Below are positions 33,846 to 42,579 of a stretch of DNA of 64,000 nucleotides, in pieces. The stretch is taken from the NCBI RefSeq assembly GCF_000185905.1, contig NC_014923.1, positions 62,001-126,000 of the forward strand, written 5' to 3'. A program made the translations under genes and the position numbers. The stretch is from Mesorhizobium ciceri biovar biserrulae WSM1271 (GTDB lineage Bacteria > Pseudomonadota > Alphaproteobacteria > Rhizobiales > Rhizobiaceae). The notes beneath the pieces were generated by a model that ran no database searches, was not told the DNA's origin, and saw only the letters and a list, made by a program, of their open reading frames with translations. Each line of letters begins with the position of its first letter. Position 1 is the first letter of the stretch.

Positions 33846-35426
33846 TCAGCCGATTTTATCTGGCCCCAGCGTCGCCACGGTCTTCAGCGCACCGTCGAGC
33901 ATGTCGCCCTTCTCGTCCTTCAGCGCCATCTCGCGCAGGCGGCGGATCCAGTCGGCGGCGTCGGTGCGGCCCTTGACCATGTCGAGCGCGGACAGCACCC
34001 GGTCGAATTTCGACTGCGCCCGGACATGGGTGTCGCTGTAGCCCTTGATCAGCCGGCGGCAATTGAGGATTTCGACGGCCAGTGCGTAATCCTGGGGCAC
34101 ATGGTCGAGCGCCAGCGCGTACCAGCGATCGAGATGCGCGATCTCAACCTTGTGGCGCAGCAGGCTGCGGCGCCAGCGGCGCAGGCCGCCGATGAACCAG
34201 AGTGCTGCAAAGCCGGCAAAACTGTCGGTGCGGATGCGGCGGCCATGGTTGATGCGGCGGTCGAGAAAGGCGGCGAGCTTCGGCCGGTCCTCGATGTAGC
34301 TGCCCAGACCCGCCGGCAGCGTGCCGCAGAACTCCTCGATGCGCGGATGGAAATATTCGGTGACCTGCAGGATCGAGCCATCCTTGACGCCGACCTCGCG
34401 GCGCACGCGTTTGTCGCGCGTCGAACGTGTCTTGAGATCGGCGACGCGGATCATGTCGTCGTAGCACAGCGCGTTGGCCAGATGCTTGGCGGCAGCGATG
34501 GACAAGCCATAGCCCTGAATCGGCCCGTCCAGCGCGACGGCCTTGTCCAACCGGTCGAGATAGTCGCGCCCATAGGCGATGTCCTGATAGTCGACGACCT
34601 TTCTCAAGCCCCGAAGCGCCATGTCGCGCACGGCCACCGGCAACAGATCGATGCGGGCAGCCAAGGCCTGCCAGCCTTGCAGCAGGTTTTGCGGGCCACT
34701 CACCTGTCCTGCGCCCAGGGCAGATTCGACGATCGCTGGCTCGGCCGGCCTAGGCGCCGGTGCTGCCGTGCCGCGCGCACGATCAAACGCGGCCCCGAAG
34801 GCGGCGAGGCTGGCCTTGACGCCCCGGCCGCCGGCACCGATCGCCTGTTCGTAGCTCTCGCGCGTGAACGGCAGGGCGTCGGACCCCGCCAGCGCGCCAA
34901 GCAGGCTGGCCGAGATCATCGAGCCATTGTCGGCGGCGATCTTTTCCATGTCGAAAGCGATGAAGCGCTTCGATGCGGCTTCCGCCGTTGCATGCACCTT
35001 GGAGGACGAAGCCCGGCCGTCGCCCGGTTCGATCTTTTCCGACACGGCGGCGATGCGGTGCGACGAGGCGATCAGCGTGGTGCGCTCGGGCGTGACGAAG
35101 CCGCGAATGATGGCACGGCCGGCTTCCATCAATTCGGCGGCGATCAGGATGTCGACGTCGCCCTGCGAGGGCGACAGAGCGAAGACCGGCAGCCGGCCGG
35201 TGTCGCGGGCCATCTCGACATAATAGATGGTGGCGCCGGTACGCTGGGCGACGCCGGCGACCGAGGTCGACTGCGCGACATAGCCGTTGCGCTCGGCGAC
35301 GTCGGTAATCCAATCGGCGAGCACGCCGCCGCCCTGGCCGCCGACCGCCAGCACGGCGAGCTTGATGACACGCTCACCATCCTGAGCGCCGGCGTGGGCG
35401 CGAAGTGGGGGGACGGCGTCAAGCAT
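33846..35426 (-). CDS. iorB: Indolepyruvate:ferredoxin oxidoreductase, beta-type subunit
   Basis: 526 residues. The N-terminal half is the gamma-type domain of 2-oxoacid:ferredoxin oxidoreductases (LAVLAVGGQGGGVLADWITD near residue 25, then TGATIYYVEM and LIAAELMEAGRAI). The C-terminal half is a larger helical domain with YHP-type residues (VTEYFHPRIEEFCGTLP) seen in the long proteobacterial forms. With IorA it converts arylpyruvates such as indolepyruvate to the acyl-CoA plus CO2 and reduced ferredoxin. Its start overlaps the iorA stop by 8 bases. Confidence 0.88.
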   Translation of the reverse strand: MLDAVPPLRAHAGAQDGERVIKLAVLAVGGQGGGVLADWITDVAERNGYVAQSTSVAGVAQRTGATIYYVEMARDTGRLPVFALSPSQGDVDILIAAELMEAGRAIIRGFVTPERTTLIASSHRIAAVSEKIEPGDGRASSSKVHATAEAASKRFIAFDMEKIAADNGSMISASLLGALAGSDALPFTRESYEQAIGAGGRGVKASLAAFGAAFDRARGTAAPAPRPAEPAIVESALGAGQVSGPQNLLQGWQALAARIDLLPVAVRDMALRGLRKVVDYQDIAYGRDYLDRLDKAVALDGPIQGYGLSIAAAKHLANALCYDDMIRVADLKTRSTRDKRVRREVGVKDGSILQVTEYFHPRIEEFCGTLPAGLGSYIEDRPKLAAFLDRRINHGRRIRTDSFAGFAALWFIGGLRRWRRSLLRHKVEIAHLDRWYALALDHVPQDYALAVEILNCRRLIKGYSDTHVRAQSKFDRVLSALDMVKGRTDAADWIRRLREMALKDEKGDMLDGALKTVATLGPDKIG

Positions 35427-37572
35427 CGGCGAAAGTCAGGCGCCGGCTTTCGCGGCGACGCTGCAACAGGCTGATGGTGGCGCGGCGCGCGGCTTCCAGG
35501 AAGCGATCCCAGCGGCTTGGATTGTGGACGACGTCGGCGCGATAGAAGGACGGGCAGAGCACCGCCGCATCGGCGACCTCGCCGCAATTGCCGCAGCCGA
35601 CGCAACTCTGGTCGATATGCGCGACCGGATCGTCGCGCAAAGGATCGTCGAGCGACTTGACCGACAGCGATGGGCAGCCGGACAGCCGCATGCAGGCATG
35701 GTCACCGGTGCAGATGTCCTCATCGACGCCGAACTTCGGTTTCACGACACGGGTCCCGCCCTTGATCGCCTTGTCGACCAGCGGCTTTTCGCGGCGCTGG
35801 CGGTTGAGCATGCATTCGGACGAGGCGACGATGACTTTCGGCCCCTTCTCCTCCGTCGTCAGCGCCTCGCGCAGCGTGTCCTGCATCTTGGTCACGTCAT
35901 AGGTGCGGTCGACATGGCGCAGCCATTTGACGCCCATGCCTTTGACCGCCTCGGTGATCGGATGCTTCGTCGACTTGGTCTTGTTGCCGGCGCGGGACGA
36001 GAGGATGTCCTGGCCGCCGGTGGCGGCCGAGTAAAAATTATCGACGATGACGATGACGCCGTCGTTCTTGTTGAACACCGCGTTGCCAATTGAGGAGGTC
36101 AGGCCGTTGTGCCAGAAGCCGCCGTCGCCGACGAAGGAGATGGACCGCCGCTTGGCATCAGGCGAATTGAAGGCCGAGGCGGAGGCCGGGCCCAGCCCGT
36201 AGCCCATGGTGGTGGCGCCGAGCTCGAAAGGCGGCATGATCGAGAACAGATGGCAGCCGATGTCGGAGGCGATGTGATGCTTGCCTAGCTCCTGCTCGAC
36301 CAGTTTTGTCGCGGCAAAGATCGGCCGTTCCGGGCAGCCGATGCAGAAGCCCGGCGGACGGCCCGGCACGACATTGATGAGGTCGGCTGCATCAACGCCG
36401 TCGCCGACCTTGTTGGGCGCGCGCACCTCGCCCGGCAGCAGATGCGGCGCCTCGGCGCGCAGGAAGGCGCCGATGCCGTCGAGCATGACCTGGCCGGTAT
36501 ATTCGCCGGCCATCGGCAGATGCTCCTTGCCAACCAGCCTGGTGCCTCGACCGGCCTTGTGCAGCATCGAAGCAAAGGCCTGTTCGATGTAGTTGGGCTG
36601 GCCTTCCTCGACGACCAGCACCGACTGCTTGCCCTCGCAGAACGACAGGAACTCGTCATCGATCAAGGGATAGACGGCATTGAGCACATAGAGCGGCACG
36701 TCGGTGTCGCCATAAATGTCGGCAAGGCCGAGCCGCTGCAGCGCGCGGATGACCGAATTGTACATGCCGCCCTGCATGACGATGCCGACCGAGCCATGGT
36801 CCGAGCCGAAGAACTCGTTGATCTTGTTCTTGGCGATGAAGTCGACCGCCGCCGGCCAGCGTTTCTGCACCTTCTCCTTCTCATGCAGGAAGGAGGCGGG
36901 CGGCAGCACGATGCGGCCGGTGTCGCGGCGCGGCGCGTCGAGGGCATCGGCGACCGTCATCGGCGGCCGCTTGTTGTCCTTGGCGATGAAATGGCCATGC
37001 ACGTGGCAGCAGCGGATGCGCACCTGCAGCATGACCGGCGTGTTGGAAATCTCCGACAGCTCGAAACCATCCTCCACCGCCTTGACGATCGATGGCAGGT
37101 TCGGTCGCGGGTCGAGCAGCCACACCTGGCTTTTCATGGCGAAGGCATGGCTGCGCTCCTGCATGATCGAGGAGCCCTCGCCATAGTCTTCGCCGACGAT
37201 GATCAACGCGCCGCCGGTGACGCCGCCGGAGGCGAGATTGGCGAGCGCGTCGGAGGCAACATTGGTGCCGACGGTCGACTTGAAGGTCGCCGCACCGCGA
37301 ATGGGATAATGCACTGACGCCGCCAGCATGGCGGTGGCAGTGGCTTCCGAGGCGCTGGCTTCGAAATGCACGCCGAGCTCGCCCAGAATGTCCTGCGCGT
37401 CGGCCAGCACGTCCATCAGGTGGCTGATCGGCGCGCCCTGATAGCCGCCGACATAGCCGACGCCGCATTGCAGCAGCGCCTTGGTGATGGCGAGAATGCC
37501 TTCGCCGGCAAACTCCTCGCCGGCACCGAGCCTGAGTTTTTCGACTTCCCTGGCAAAAGACCGTTCGGCCAT
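35419..37572 (-). CDS. iorA: Indolepyruvate:ferredoxin oxidoreductase, alpha-type subunit
   Basis: 717 residues. The N-terminal pyrimidine-binding domain has YVGGYQGAPISHLMDVL; the TPP-binding domain carries GDGGFWHNGLTSSIGNAVFN and later DNFYSAATGGQ. Two [4Fe-4S] sites are visible at the C-terminus: CTGDHACMRLSGCPSL and CVGCGNCGEVADAAVLCP. It oxidatively decarboxylates aryl 2-oxoacids to CoA thioesters, here at the start of an aromatic catabolic locus. No promoter could be read in the short gap to the MarR gene on the same strand. Confidence 0.92.
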   Translation of the reverse strand: MAERSFAREVEKLRLGAGEEFAGEGILAITKALLQCGVGYVGGYQGAPISHLMDVLADAQDILGELGVHFEASASEATATAMLAASVHYPIRGAATFKSTVGTNVASDALANLASGGVTGGALIIVGEDYGEGSSIMQERSHAFAMKSQVWLLDPRPNLPSIVKAVEDGFELSEISNTPVMLQVRIRCCHVHGHFIAKDNKRPPMTVADALDAPRRDTGRIVLPPASFLHEKEKVQKRWPAAVDFIAKNKINEFFGSDHGSVGIVMQGGMYNSVIRALQRLGLADIYGDTDVPLYVLNAVYPLIDDEFLSFCEGKQSVLVVEEGQPNYIEQAFASMLHKAGRGTRLVGKEHLPMAGEYTGQVMLDGIGAFLRAEAPHLLPGEVRAPNKVGDGVDAADLINVVPGRPPGFCIGCPERPIFAATKLVEQELGKHHIASDIGCHLFSIMPPFELGATTMGYGLGPASASAFNSPDAKRRSISFVGDGGFWHNGLTSSIGNAVFNKNDGVIVIVDNFYSAATGGQDILSSRAGNKTKSTKHPITEAVKGMGVKWLRHVDRTYDVTKMQDTLREALTTEEKGPKVIVASSECMLNRQRREKPLVDKAIKGGTRVVKPKFGVDEDICTGDHACMRLSGCPSLSVKSLDDPLRDDPVAHIDQSCVGCGNCGEVADAAVLCPSFYRADVVHNPSRWDRFLEAARRATISLLQRRRESRRLTFADA

Positions 37573-37616
37573 TCTTTTCTCCCTTCCGTTACCGCCAGCG
37601 CTGGCGGCGCGTAGGT

Positions 37617-38099
37617 CTAGATGTCGTGCTTGCGAATGTTCTTCAGCATCTTCAAAAGCGTAGCGATGAGTGCGGAATATTCGGCATCGTCGATGTCGTC
37701 GAACATCGCTTCGAACGCGTCGTGCATGGCCGGCCAGGCGCGGGTGAACTCGGCGCGGCCCTCGTCGGTCAGGAACACATGGCGGATTCGGCTGTCGGTG
37801 ACACCCTGCTCGCGTCGCACCAGACCCTGGCCCTCCAGCGTATCGAGGGTCCGGCTCAAGGTTGATTGCTCGATGACCGTATAGACCGAGAGGTCGTTGA
37901 CGGTGATACCGTCGGTGACCGACAGCACGGCGAGCGTGCGGACCTGCGGGATGGTCAGGCCCTGCTTGCGGAAATCGTCGCGCAAGGTGGCGTTGTAGCG
38001 GCCCATGATGCGGTTCATCAGATAGGGCGCGAATTGCTGCAGCCCGATCTGCCCCAGGGTCGAAATGCGCTGGCGCTTTTCCGCGACCTTCTCTTCCAT
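37617..38099 (-). CDS. MarR family transcriptional regulator
   Basis: 160 residues, a winged-helix dimer regulator. The recognition region is VNDLSVYTVIEQSTLSRTLDTLEGQGLVRREQ, with wing DSRIRHVFLTDEGR. Start 38099 overlaps the stop of the flavoprotein gene upstream by one base (TGATG), so it is expressed with it. MarR proteins usually repress neighbouring catabolic genes and are released by aromatic acids or CoA thioesters, fitting its place beside iorAB. It is one of two candidates to bind the repeated palindrome at 40866, 48638, 55902 and 56796. Confidence 0.88.
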   Translation of the reverse strand: MEEKVAEKRQRISTLGQIGLQQFAPYLMNRIMGRYNATLRDDFRKQGLTIPQVRTLAVLSVTDGITVNDLSVYTVIEQSTLSRTLDTLEGQGLVRREQGVTDSRIRHVFLTDEGRAEFTRAWPAMHDAFEAMFDDIDDAEYSALIATLLKMLKNIRKHDI

Positions 38100-39670
38100 C
38101 ACAGCCTCCCCGCCAGGAGAAATCCGGAACCGCCGCCTAGACCCGCACCCGGGTGGGTCGAGGCGCCGATATGGTAGAGACCCTTGATGCCGGTCTGATG
38201 GTTGCGGCTGGTCTTGAACGGCCGCCACAGGAAAGACTGGTCGATGGTCGAGGAACCGCCATAGGGGTCACCGCCGACCAGGTTGATGTTCATCGCCTCC
38301 AGATCGGCCGGCGAATAGGCGCGGCGCGCGATGACGCTGTCCTTGAAGCCTTCGATATGGCTGGCGAGGATCGCCTCAATGCGGTCGGCATAGGCTTCGC
38401 GCAGCACATCGGTCCATTGCCCGTCTGCCGGCGCCTGCAGCTTGCCGGCCGCGTCGCCCTTGATGTGGCGAGGCGCCTCTGGCAGTTGCAGCCACAGGAT
38501 CGCCTTGCCTTCAGGGCAGCGCGATGGGTCAAGCGCATGCGGCTGGCCGACACAGATGGTCGGCACCTCCGGCAGCATGCCGCGCGCCGCCTCGTTGCAA
38601 GCTTTCGAGACGCCATCCAGGCCGGGCGTGAGGTGCAGCAACGCCACCTTATCCAAGCCTTCGCCCGACCATGCGGGCGGTTTGTCCAAGGCGTAGTGGA
38701 TCTGGAAATTGCCTTTGCCGTAGCGGTACTTTTGCGTCGCCTCGACATCGGCTTTGGGTGCATCCGTGCCAAGCAGCCTGCCATAGAGCTGCGTTGGCGT
38801 AACCGAGCAGATGACGCTCTTGTCGGCATTGATTGTCTCGCCCGAGGCCAGCCGCACGCCGGTTGCCCGGCCATTGTTTTGAACGATCGAAGCGACATCG
38901 GCGCCGGTGCGGACATCGCCGCCGCGTTCTCGGATCAAAGCCTCGAAGGCCGCCAGCAGGTTTTTTGCCCCACCCTTGACGATCGGTGCTCCGGCCGCCT
39001 CAAGTGCGAAGGCGATCACCTTGGCGATTTGGCCGGAGAAGGCGTCCTCGGGTCCAAGCCCGGCATGCAGTACCCAGGGTGCCCACAGCGCGCGGATGGT
39101 TTCGGACCGGTAGGTGTTTTCGAGCCAGCCGCGCGCCGGCACCAGAGCTTCGCCGAGGAAGGCGGCAAGGCCGCGCGGGCCACGCCGCCAGCCATCACCG
39201 GCAAGCAGCTTCGCTGTCGGGTAGGACCACAGGCTGCCGCCGAGCAAGCCAAACAGCAGGCCGGCATTGCGTTCGATGCCGCCGACATCATCCGCGTGCC
39301 GGTCACCGTCGCCTGCCGCGATTGCGTTGAGGACGGCGATGTTGGCGGCACGGTCGGTGCTGAGCACGGCATGGCTGCCATCCGGCCGCAGCACGCCCGT
39401 CGGCGTGCCCGTGTGGCAGAACTCCAGCCCGTGGCGCGCGAGATCGGCGCCCAGTGCCGCAAAGGCCGGCGAGGTGATGAACAGCACGAAGGTCGTCGCC
39501 ATCACATCATGGATGAAGCCGGGCGCGGTGATCTCCTCGGTGCGCAAGCAACCGCCAATGCGGTCGTTGCGATCGAGGACGAGCACACGCGCCCCTTTGC
39601 CGCCGAGCATCGCCGCGCAGACCAGCGCGTTGATGCCGCTGCCGACGATGATGTGATCGGGGGCGGTCAT
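38099..39670 (-). CDS. FAD-dependent oxidoreductase, phytoene desaturase-like (first copy)
   Basis: 523 residues. FAD-binding N-terminus HIIVGSGINALVCAAMLGGK and GGCLRTEE, an insertion domain, and the C-terminal FAD motif GLYHIGASTHPGAGLGGGSG. It belongs to the CrtI/phytoene desaturase and amine-oxidase superfamily. The paralogue at 40895 shares VGSG/VGAG, PTxLxGRLL and the LVGGDxxxGS block. In a setting with a cyclase-family hydrolase and IorAB it is more likely a dehydrogenase of a ring or side-chain intermediate than a carotenoid enzyme, as no phytoene synthase is present. Confidence 0.82.
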   Translation of the reverse strand: MTAPDHIIVGSGINALVCAAMLGGKGARVLVLDRNDRIGGCLRTEEITAPGFIHDVMATTFVLFITSPAFAALGADLARHGLEFCHTGTPTGVLRPDGSHAVLSTDRAANIAVLNAIAAGDGDRHADDVGGIERNAGLLFGLLGGSLWSYPTAKLLAGDGWRRGPRGLAAFLGEALVPARGWLENTYRSETIRALWAPWVLHAGLGPEDAFSGQIAKVIAFALEAAGAPIVKGGAKNLLAAFEALIRERGGDVRTGADVASIVQNNGRATGVRLASGETINADKSVICSVTPTQLYGRLLGTDAPKADVEATQKYRYGKGNFQIHYALDKPPAWSGEGLDKVALLHLTPGLDGVSKACNEAARGMLPEVPTICVGQPHALDPSRCPEGKAILWLQLPEAPRHIKGDAAGKLQAPADGQWTDVLREAYADRIEAILASHIEGFKDSVIARRAYSPADLEAMNINLVGGDPYGGSSTIDQSFLWRPFKTSRNHQTGIKGLYHIGASTHPGAGLGGGSGFLLAGRL

Positions 39671-39726
39671 TGGCGGTTGCTCTTTGCTTGCGGGCAGTGG
39701 AGTTCAATCGCGTGGAATTGCGCTCT

Positions 39727-39890
39727 GCGGCGCCCCCCTCTGGCCTGCCGGCAATCTCCCCCTCTTGGGGGGAGATTGGCAGCTTCGGCGCCCCACTCAA
39801 TCCTGCAACGTCGCAGATTGGCGAAAACCATTGTGAAGGCCAATCTCCCCCCTTGAGGGGGAGATGTCCGGCAGGACAGAGGGGCGCGCC
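39727..39890. repeat. Inverted pair of a Mesorhizobium-type intergenic palindromic element
   Basis: Two copies in opposite orientation. The first (39727-39780) has CCTGCCGGCAATCTCCCCCTC and its own palindrome ending GGAGATTGG. The second (39837-39890) is its reverse complement with small changes, GAGGGGGAGATGTCCGGCAGG. Each can fold alone and the pair can fold together. Such elements are repeated between rhizobial genes. This lies in the 314-base gap between the first flavoprotein and the cyclase gene; nothing else is seen there. Confidence 0.8.
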
Positions 39891-39984
39891 GTAGGGCGCT
39901 AGCGCTACAAGCCTGCCACCCTCTACCTGCCATCAACCCGGTTTCGCCTTCTCGCATGATCTTCTCCCGAAGACCCACCTCGCT

Positions 39985-40776
39985 TTATTGCTTCGACACC
40001 AGCGCCAGCGCGCGGATCGGGCTGCCGGTGCCGTGCTCGATCTTGAGCGGCGCCGCGATCAGGATGGCGCCCTTCGGCGGCAGCTGGTCGAGGTTGCAGA
40101 GGCTGGCGAGACCGTAGCGGTTGGCCTTGTGCATCAGCGTGTGCGCCGGGAATGGCGGCTCCATGCCACCGGCCTTGCCGGCATCGGTGCCGATCGTCTC
40201 CGAGCCCCAGCCCCTGATGTCCTTACTGATCAGGAACTGGATGGCTTCGGCCGTCGGGCCGGGCGTGTGCGGGCCGGTCTCGTTGGCGTTGAGGAACTCG
40301 GCTTCCGAGCCGTTGCGCTTGTACCAGTCGGTGCGCATCACCACCCATTCGCCGGCATTGATCGCACCGTGCTTGGCTTCCCAGGCCTTGATGTGGTCGA
40401 CGGTGAGCAGGAAATCGGGGTCGGCGGCGGCTTCCTTCGAACAGTCGATGACATTGACCGGGCCGACGAAATTCTGCGCCGGAATGGTGTCGGTGGCGCC
40501 GTCCGGATAATCCTTGCCGCTGATCCAGTGCTGCGGCGCGTCGAAATGCGTGCCCGAATGTTCGCCGAGCTTCAGCCAGTTCCAGGCCCACCACGGACCG
40601 TTCTTGTCGTAACGGGAGATGTTGTGGATCTCGACCTTCGGCGTGTCGACGGCGAGTTCCGGCGGCAGCTTGATCAACGGCGTGTCCGGCCCGAGCGGCG
40701 CCGACAGGTCGACCACCTTGATGGCGCCTGAAAGAAGCTGGCTGGCGACTTCGCCGAGGAGTTTTTGCGTGTCCAT
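39985..40776 (-). CDS. Cyclase family metal-dependent hydrolase (kynurenine formamidase/isatin hydrolase-like)
   Basis: 263 residues. The family motif is HSGTHFDAPQHW (H-x-G-T-H-x-D-x-P-x-H), the metal site of kynurenine formamidase and isatin hydrolase. Other conserved parts are VDLSAPLGPDTP, GWGSETIGTDAGKAGG and FPAHTLMHKANRYGLASLCNLDQLP. Start 40776 has GAGGGAA upstream; a TTG further up gives only 11 extra residues. It hydrolyses an amide or lactam ring; its position with an aminobenzoyl-CoA operon makes isatin, N-formylkynurenine or a related lactam possible substrates. It is divergent from the flavoprotein gene at 40895. Confidence 0.85.
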   Translation of the reverse strand: MDTQKLLGEVASQLLSGAIKVVDLSAPLGPDTPLIKLPPELAVDTPKVEIHNISRYDKNGPWWAWNWLKLGEHSGTHFDAPQHWISGKDYPDGATDTIPAQNFVGPVNVIDCSKEAAADPDFLLTVDHIKAWEAKHGAINAGEWVVMRTDWYKRNGSEAEFLNANETGPHTPGPTAEAIQFLISKDIRGWGSETIGTDAGKAGGMEPPFPAHTLMHKANRYGLASLCNLDQLPPKGAILIAAPLKIEHGTGSPIRALALVSKQ

Positions 40777-40865
40777 GGTTTGAAGTTCCCTCTTTCGTGT
40801 GATGATCAAGGCTCGTCTCGGCCCTTAATATCCTACTAGACGAAAACATATGCATCTGCAATTAT

Positions 40866-40879
40866 CTTTAAGCATAAAG
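40866..40879. promoter_or_regulatory. Operator-like palindrome, copy A
   Basis: CTTTAAGCATAAAG lies 15 bases before the flavoprotein start (40895) and about 90 bases from the divergent cyclase start. It matches copies at 48638, 55902 and 56796 by the core TTTMAAGCWTRAAA. It would lie inside the flavoprotein gene if that started at the ATG 40850, so it argues for the GTG at 40895. Confidence 0.6.
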
Positions 40880-40894
40880 GAATGGGGACGGGGC

Positions 40895-42469
40895 GTGAGC
40901 GAGTTCGACGCCATCTTTGTCGGAGCGGGCCACAACAGTCTGGCATGCGCTGCGCATTTGGCTCTCAAAGGCTGGAAAACAGGGGTTTTCGAGCGTGGCG
41001 CGGCAATCGGCGGCGCCGTCCAGACGCGCGAATTCACCCTTCCCGGCTTCCGCCACGATTTCGGCGCGATGAATCTCAGCCTCTTCGCCGGCTCGGCCTT
41101 CCACCGGAAATATGCAAATGAATTGAAAGCGCAGGGGCTGGAGTTCGCCCCGGTCGCCGACTGTTTCGCCAGCGCATTCCCTGACGGGCGCTGGTTCGGC
41201 GTCAGCAACGATCTGGAAAAGACGGCCGCGCGCATCGCCGCCTTCTCAGCCGCTGACGCCGCCACATGGCGCAGGCTGGTTGCCGCCTTCCCGGCAGAGG
41301 CCGAACACCTGTTCCGGCTGCTGGGTTCGCCGATGAGTGCCCGCGCGCTTGCCGGCACGGCGTGGAACCTGTGGCGCAAGAAGGGCATGTCCGGAGCGCT
41401 CGATACGGGCCGGCTGCTGCTGTCCTCACCCCGCGCCTGGCTGGAGGAAACTTTCGAGTCGCCGCATATCAGGGCAACGCTCGCCACTTGGGGCATGCAT
41501 CTCGACTTCGCCCCGGATATCGCCGGCGGTGCCGTGTTCCCCTATCTGGAATCGATGGCCAACCAGAGTTTCGGCATGGTGCTGGGCAAGGGCGGCGCCG
41601 ATAGCATCATCCGTGCCCTCTCTGGCATGGTGACCTCCGCCGGCGGCAAGATCGTCACCGGCGCCGAAGTCGCCGAGATCACGGTTTCCGCCGGCAGGGC
41701 GACCGGCGTACGGCTTGCTTCAGGCGCGTCGCATACCGCCACCAGGGCAGTCATTGCCGGCGTCGCGCCTACGGCGCTGACGGGCAGATTGCTGCCCAAT
41801 GGTTCGGGCGACGCCGGCTTCGACACGACGATGCAGAAATTCCGCCATGCGCCAGGCACGATGATGATCCACCTGGCGCTGGACGATTTGCCGGATTGGC
41901 GTGCCGGAGCGGAGCTTCGGCAGTTCGCCTATGTGCATCTGTCGCCGTCGCTCGACGCCATGTCGCGCACCTATCAGCAGGCGATGGCGGGCATGCTGCC
42001 GGACGAGCCGGTGCTGGTGGTCGGCCAGCCGACGGCGATCGACCCGTCGCGGGCGCCTCAGGGAAAGCATGTGCTGTGGGTGCAAGTGCGCATGCTGCCC
42101 GCCGAAATCACAGGCGATGCCGCCGGCAAGATCGCACCGGACCATTGGGACAAGGTGAAGGAAGCCTACGCCGAGCGTGTCCTCGACATCATCGAGACCT
42201 ATGCGCCCGGCCTGCGCAACAAGATTCTCGGCCGCGCCGTCTTCTCGCCCATCGACCTCGAGCGTGAGAACCCGAATCTCGTCGGTGGCGACCAGGTCTG
42301 CGGCAGCCATCATCTGGCGCAGAACTTTTTATTCCGCCCGGCGCGCAACTATGCCGGCTGGAACACGCCGGTGGCGCATCTGCACCTCACTGGAGCCGCG
42401 ACATGGCCGGGCGCCGGCACCGGTGCGGCGTCGGGCTTCATGCTCGCACAACAGCTTGGCGGGAGGTAG
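40895..42469 (+). CDS. FAD-dependent oxidoreductase, phytoene desaturase-like (second copy)
   Basis: 524 residues, paralogous to the protein at 38099-39670. FAD-binding segment DAIFVGAGHNSLACAAHLAL and GGAVQTREF, the LPGFRHDFG motif, and the C-terminal HLHLTGAATWPGAGTGAASG. The GTG start at 40895 gives MSEFDAIF and a length equal to the first copy; an ATG at 40850 would place the palindromic operator within the gene. Function is not fixed by sequence; CrtI/AlaDH-type oxidation of a substrate in the same pathway is the best guess. Confidence 0.82.
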   Translation: MSEFDAIFVGAGHNSLACAAHLALKGWKTGVFERGAAIGGAVQTREFTLPGFRHDFGAMNLSLFAGSAFHRKYANELKAQGLEFAPVADCFASAFPDGRWFGVSNDLEKTAARIAAFSAADAATWRRLVAAFPAEAEHLFRLLGSPMSARALAGTAWNLWRKKGMSGALDTGRLLLSSPRAWLEETFESPHIRATLATWGMHLDFAPDIAGGAVFPYLESMANQSFGMVLGKGGADSIIRALSGMVTSAGGKIVTGAEVAEITVSAGRATGVRLASGASHTATRAVIAGVAPTALTGRLLPNGSGDAGFDTTMQKFRHAPGTMMIHLALDDLPDWRAGAELRQFAYVHLSPSLDAMSRTYQQAMAGMLPDEPVLVVGQPTAIDPSRAPQGKHVLWVQVRMLPAEITGDAAGKIAPDHWDKVKEAYAERVLDIIETYAPGLRNKILGRAVFSPIDLERENPNLVGGDQVCGSHHLAQNFLFRPARNYAGWNTPVAHLHLTGAATWPGAGTGAASGFMLAQQLGGR

Positions 42470-42579
42470 GAGCCGGAGATTTCCTTGAGGCTACGAGGGG
42501 CAAGGCGCTGCTGCCCAAGAAGCCTGAACCGATGACATGAAGACGCCGCGCAGAAACAAAACCAACAAGGGGAACGACC

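Noticed and set aside
38099..42469. Carotenoid biosynthesis genes
   Set aside because: The two flavoproteins resemble phytoene desaturase in fold, but there is no phytoene synthase, cyclase of the CrtY type or prenyltransferase nearby.
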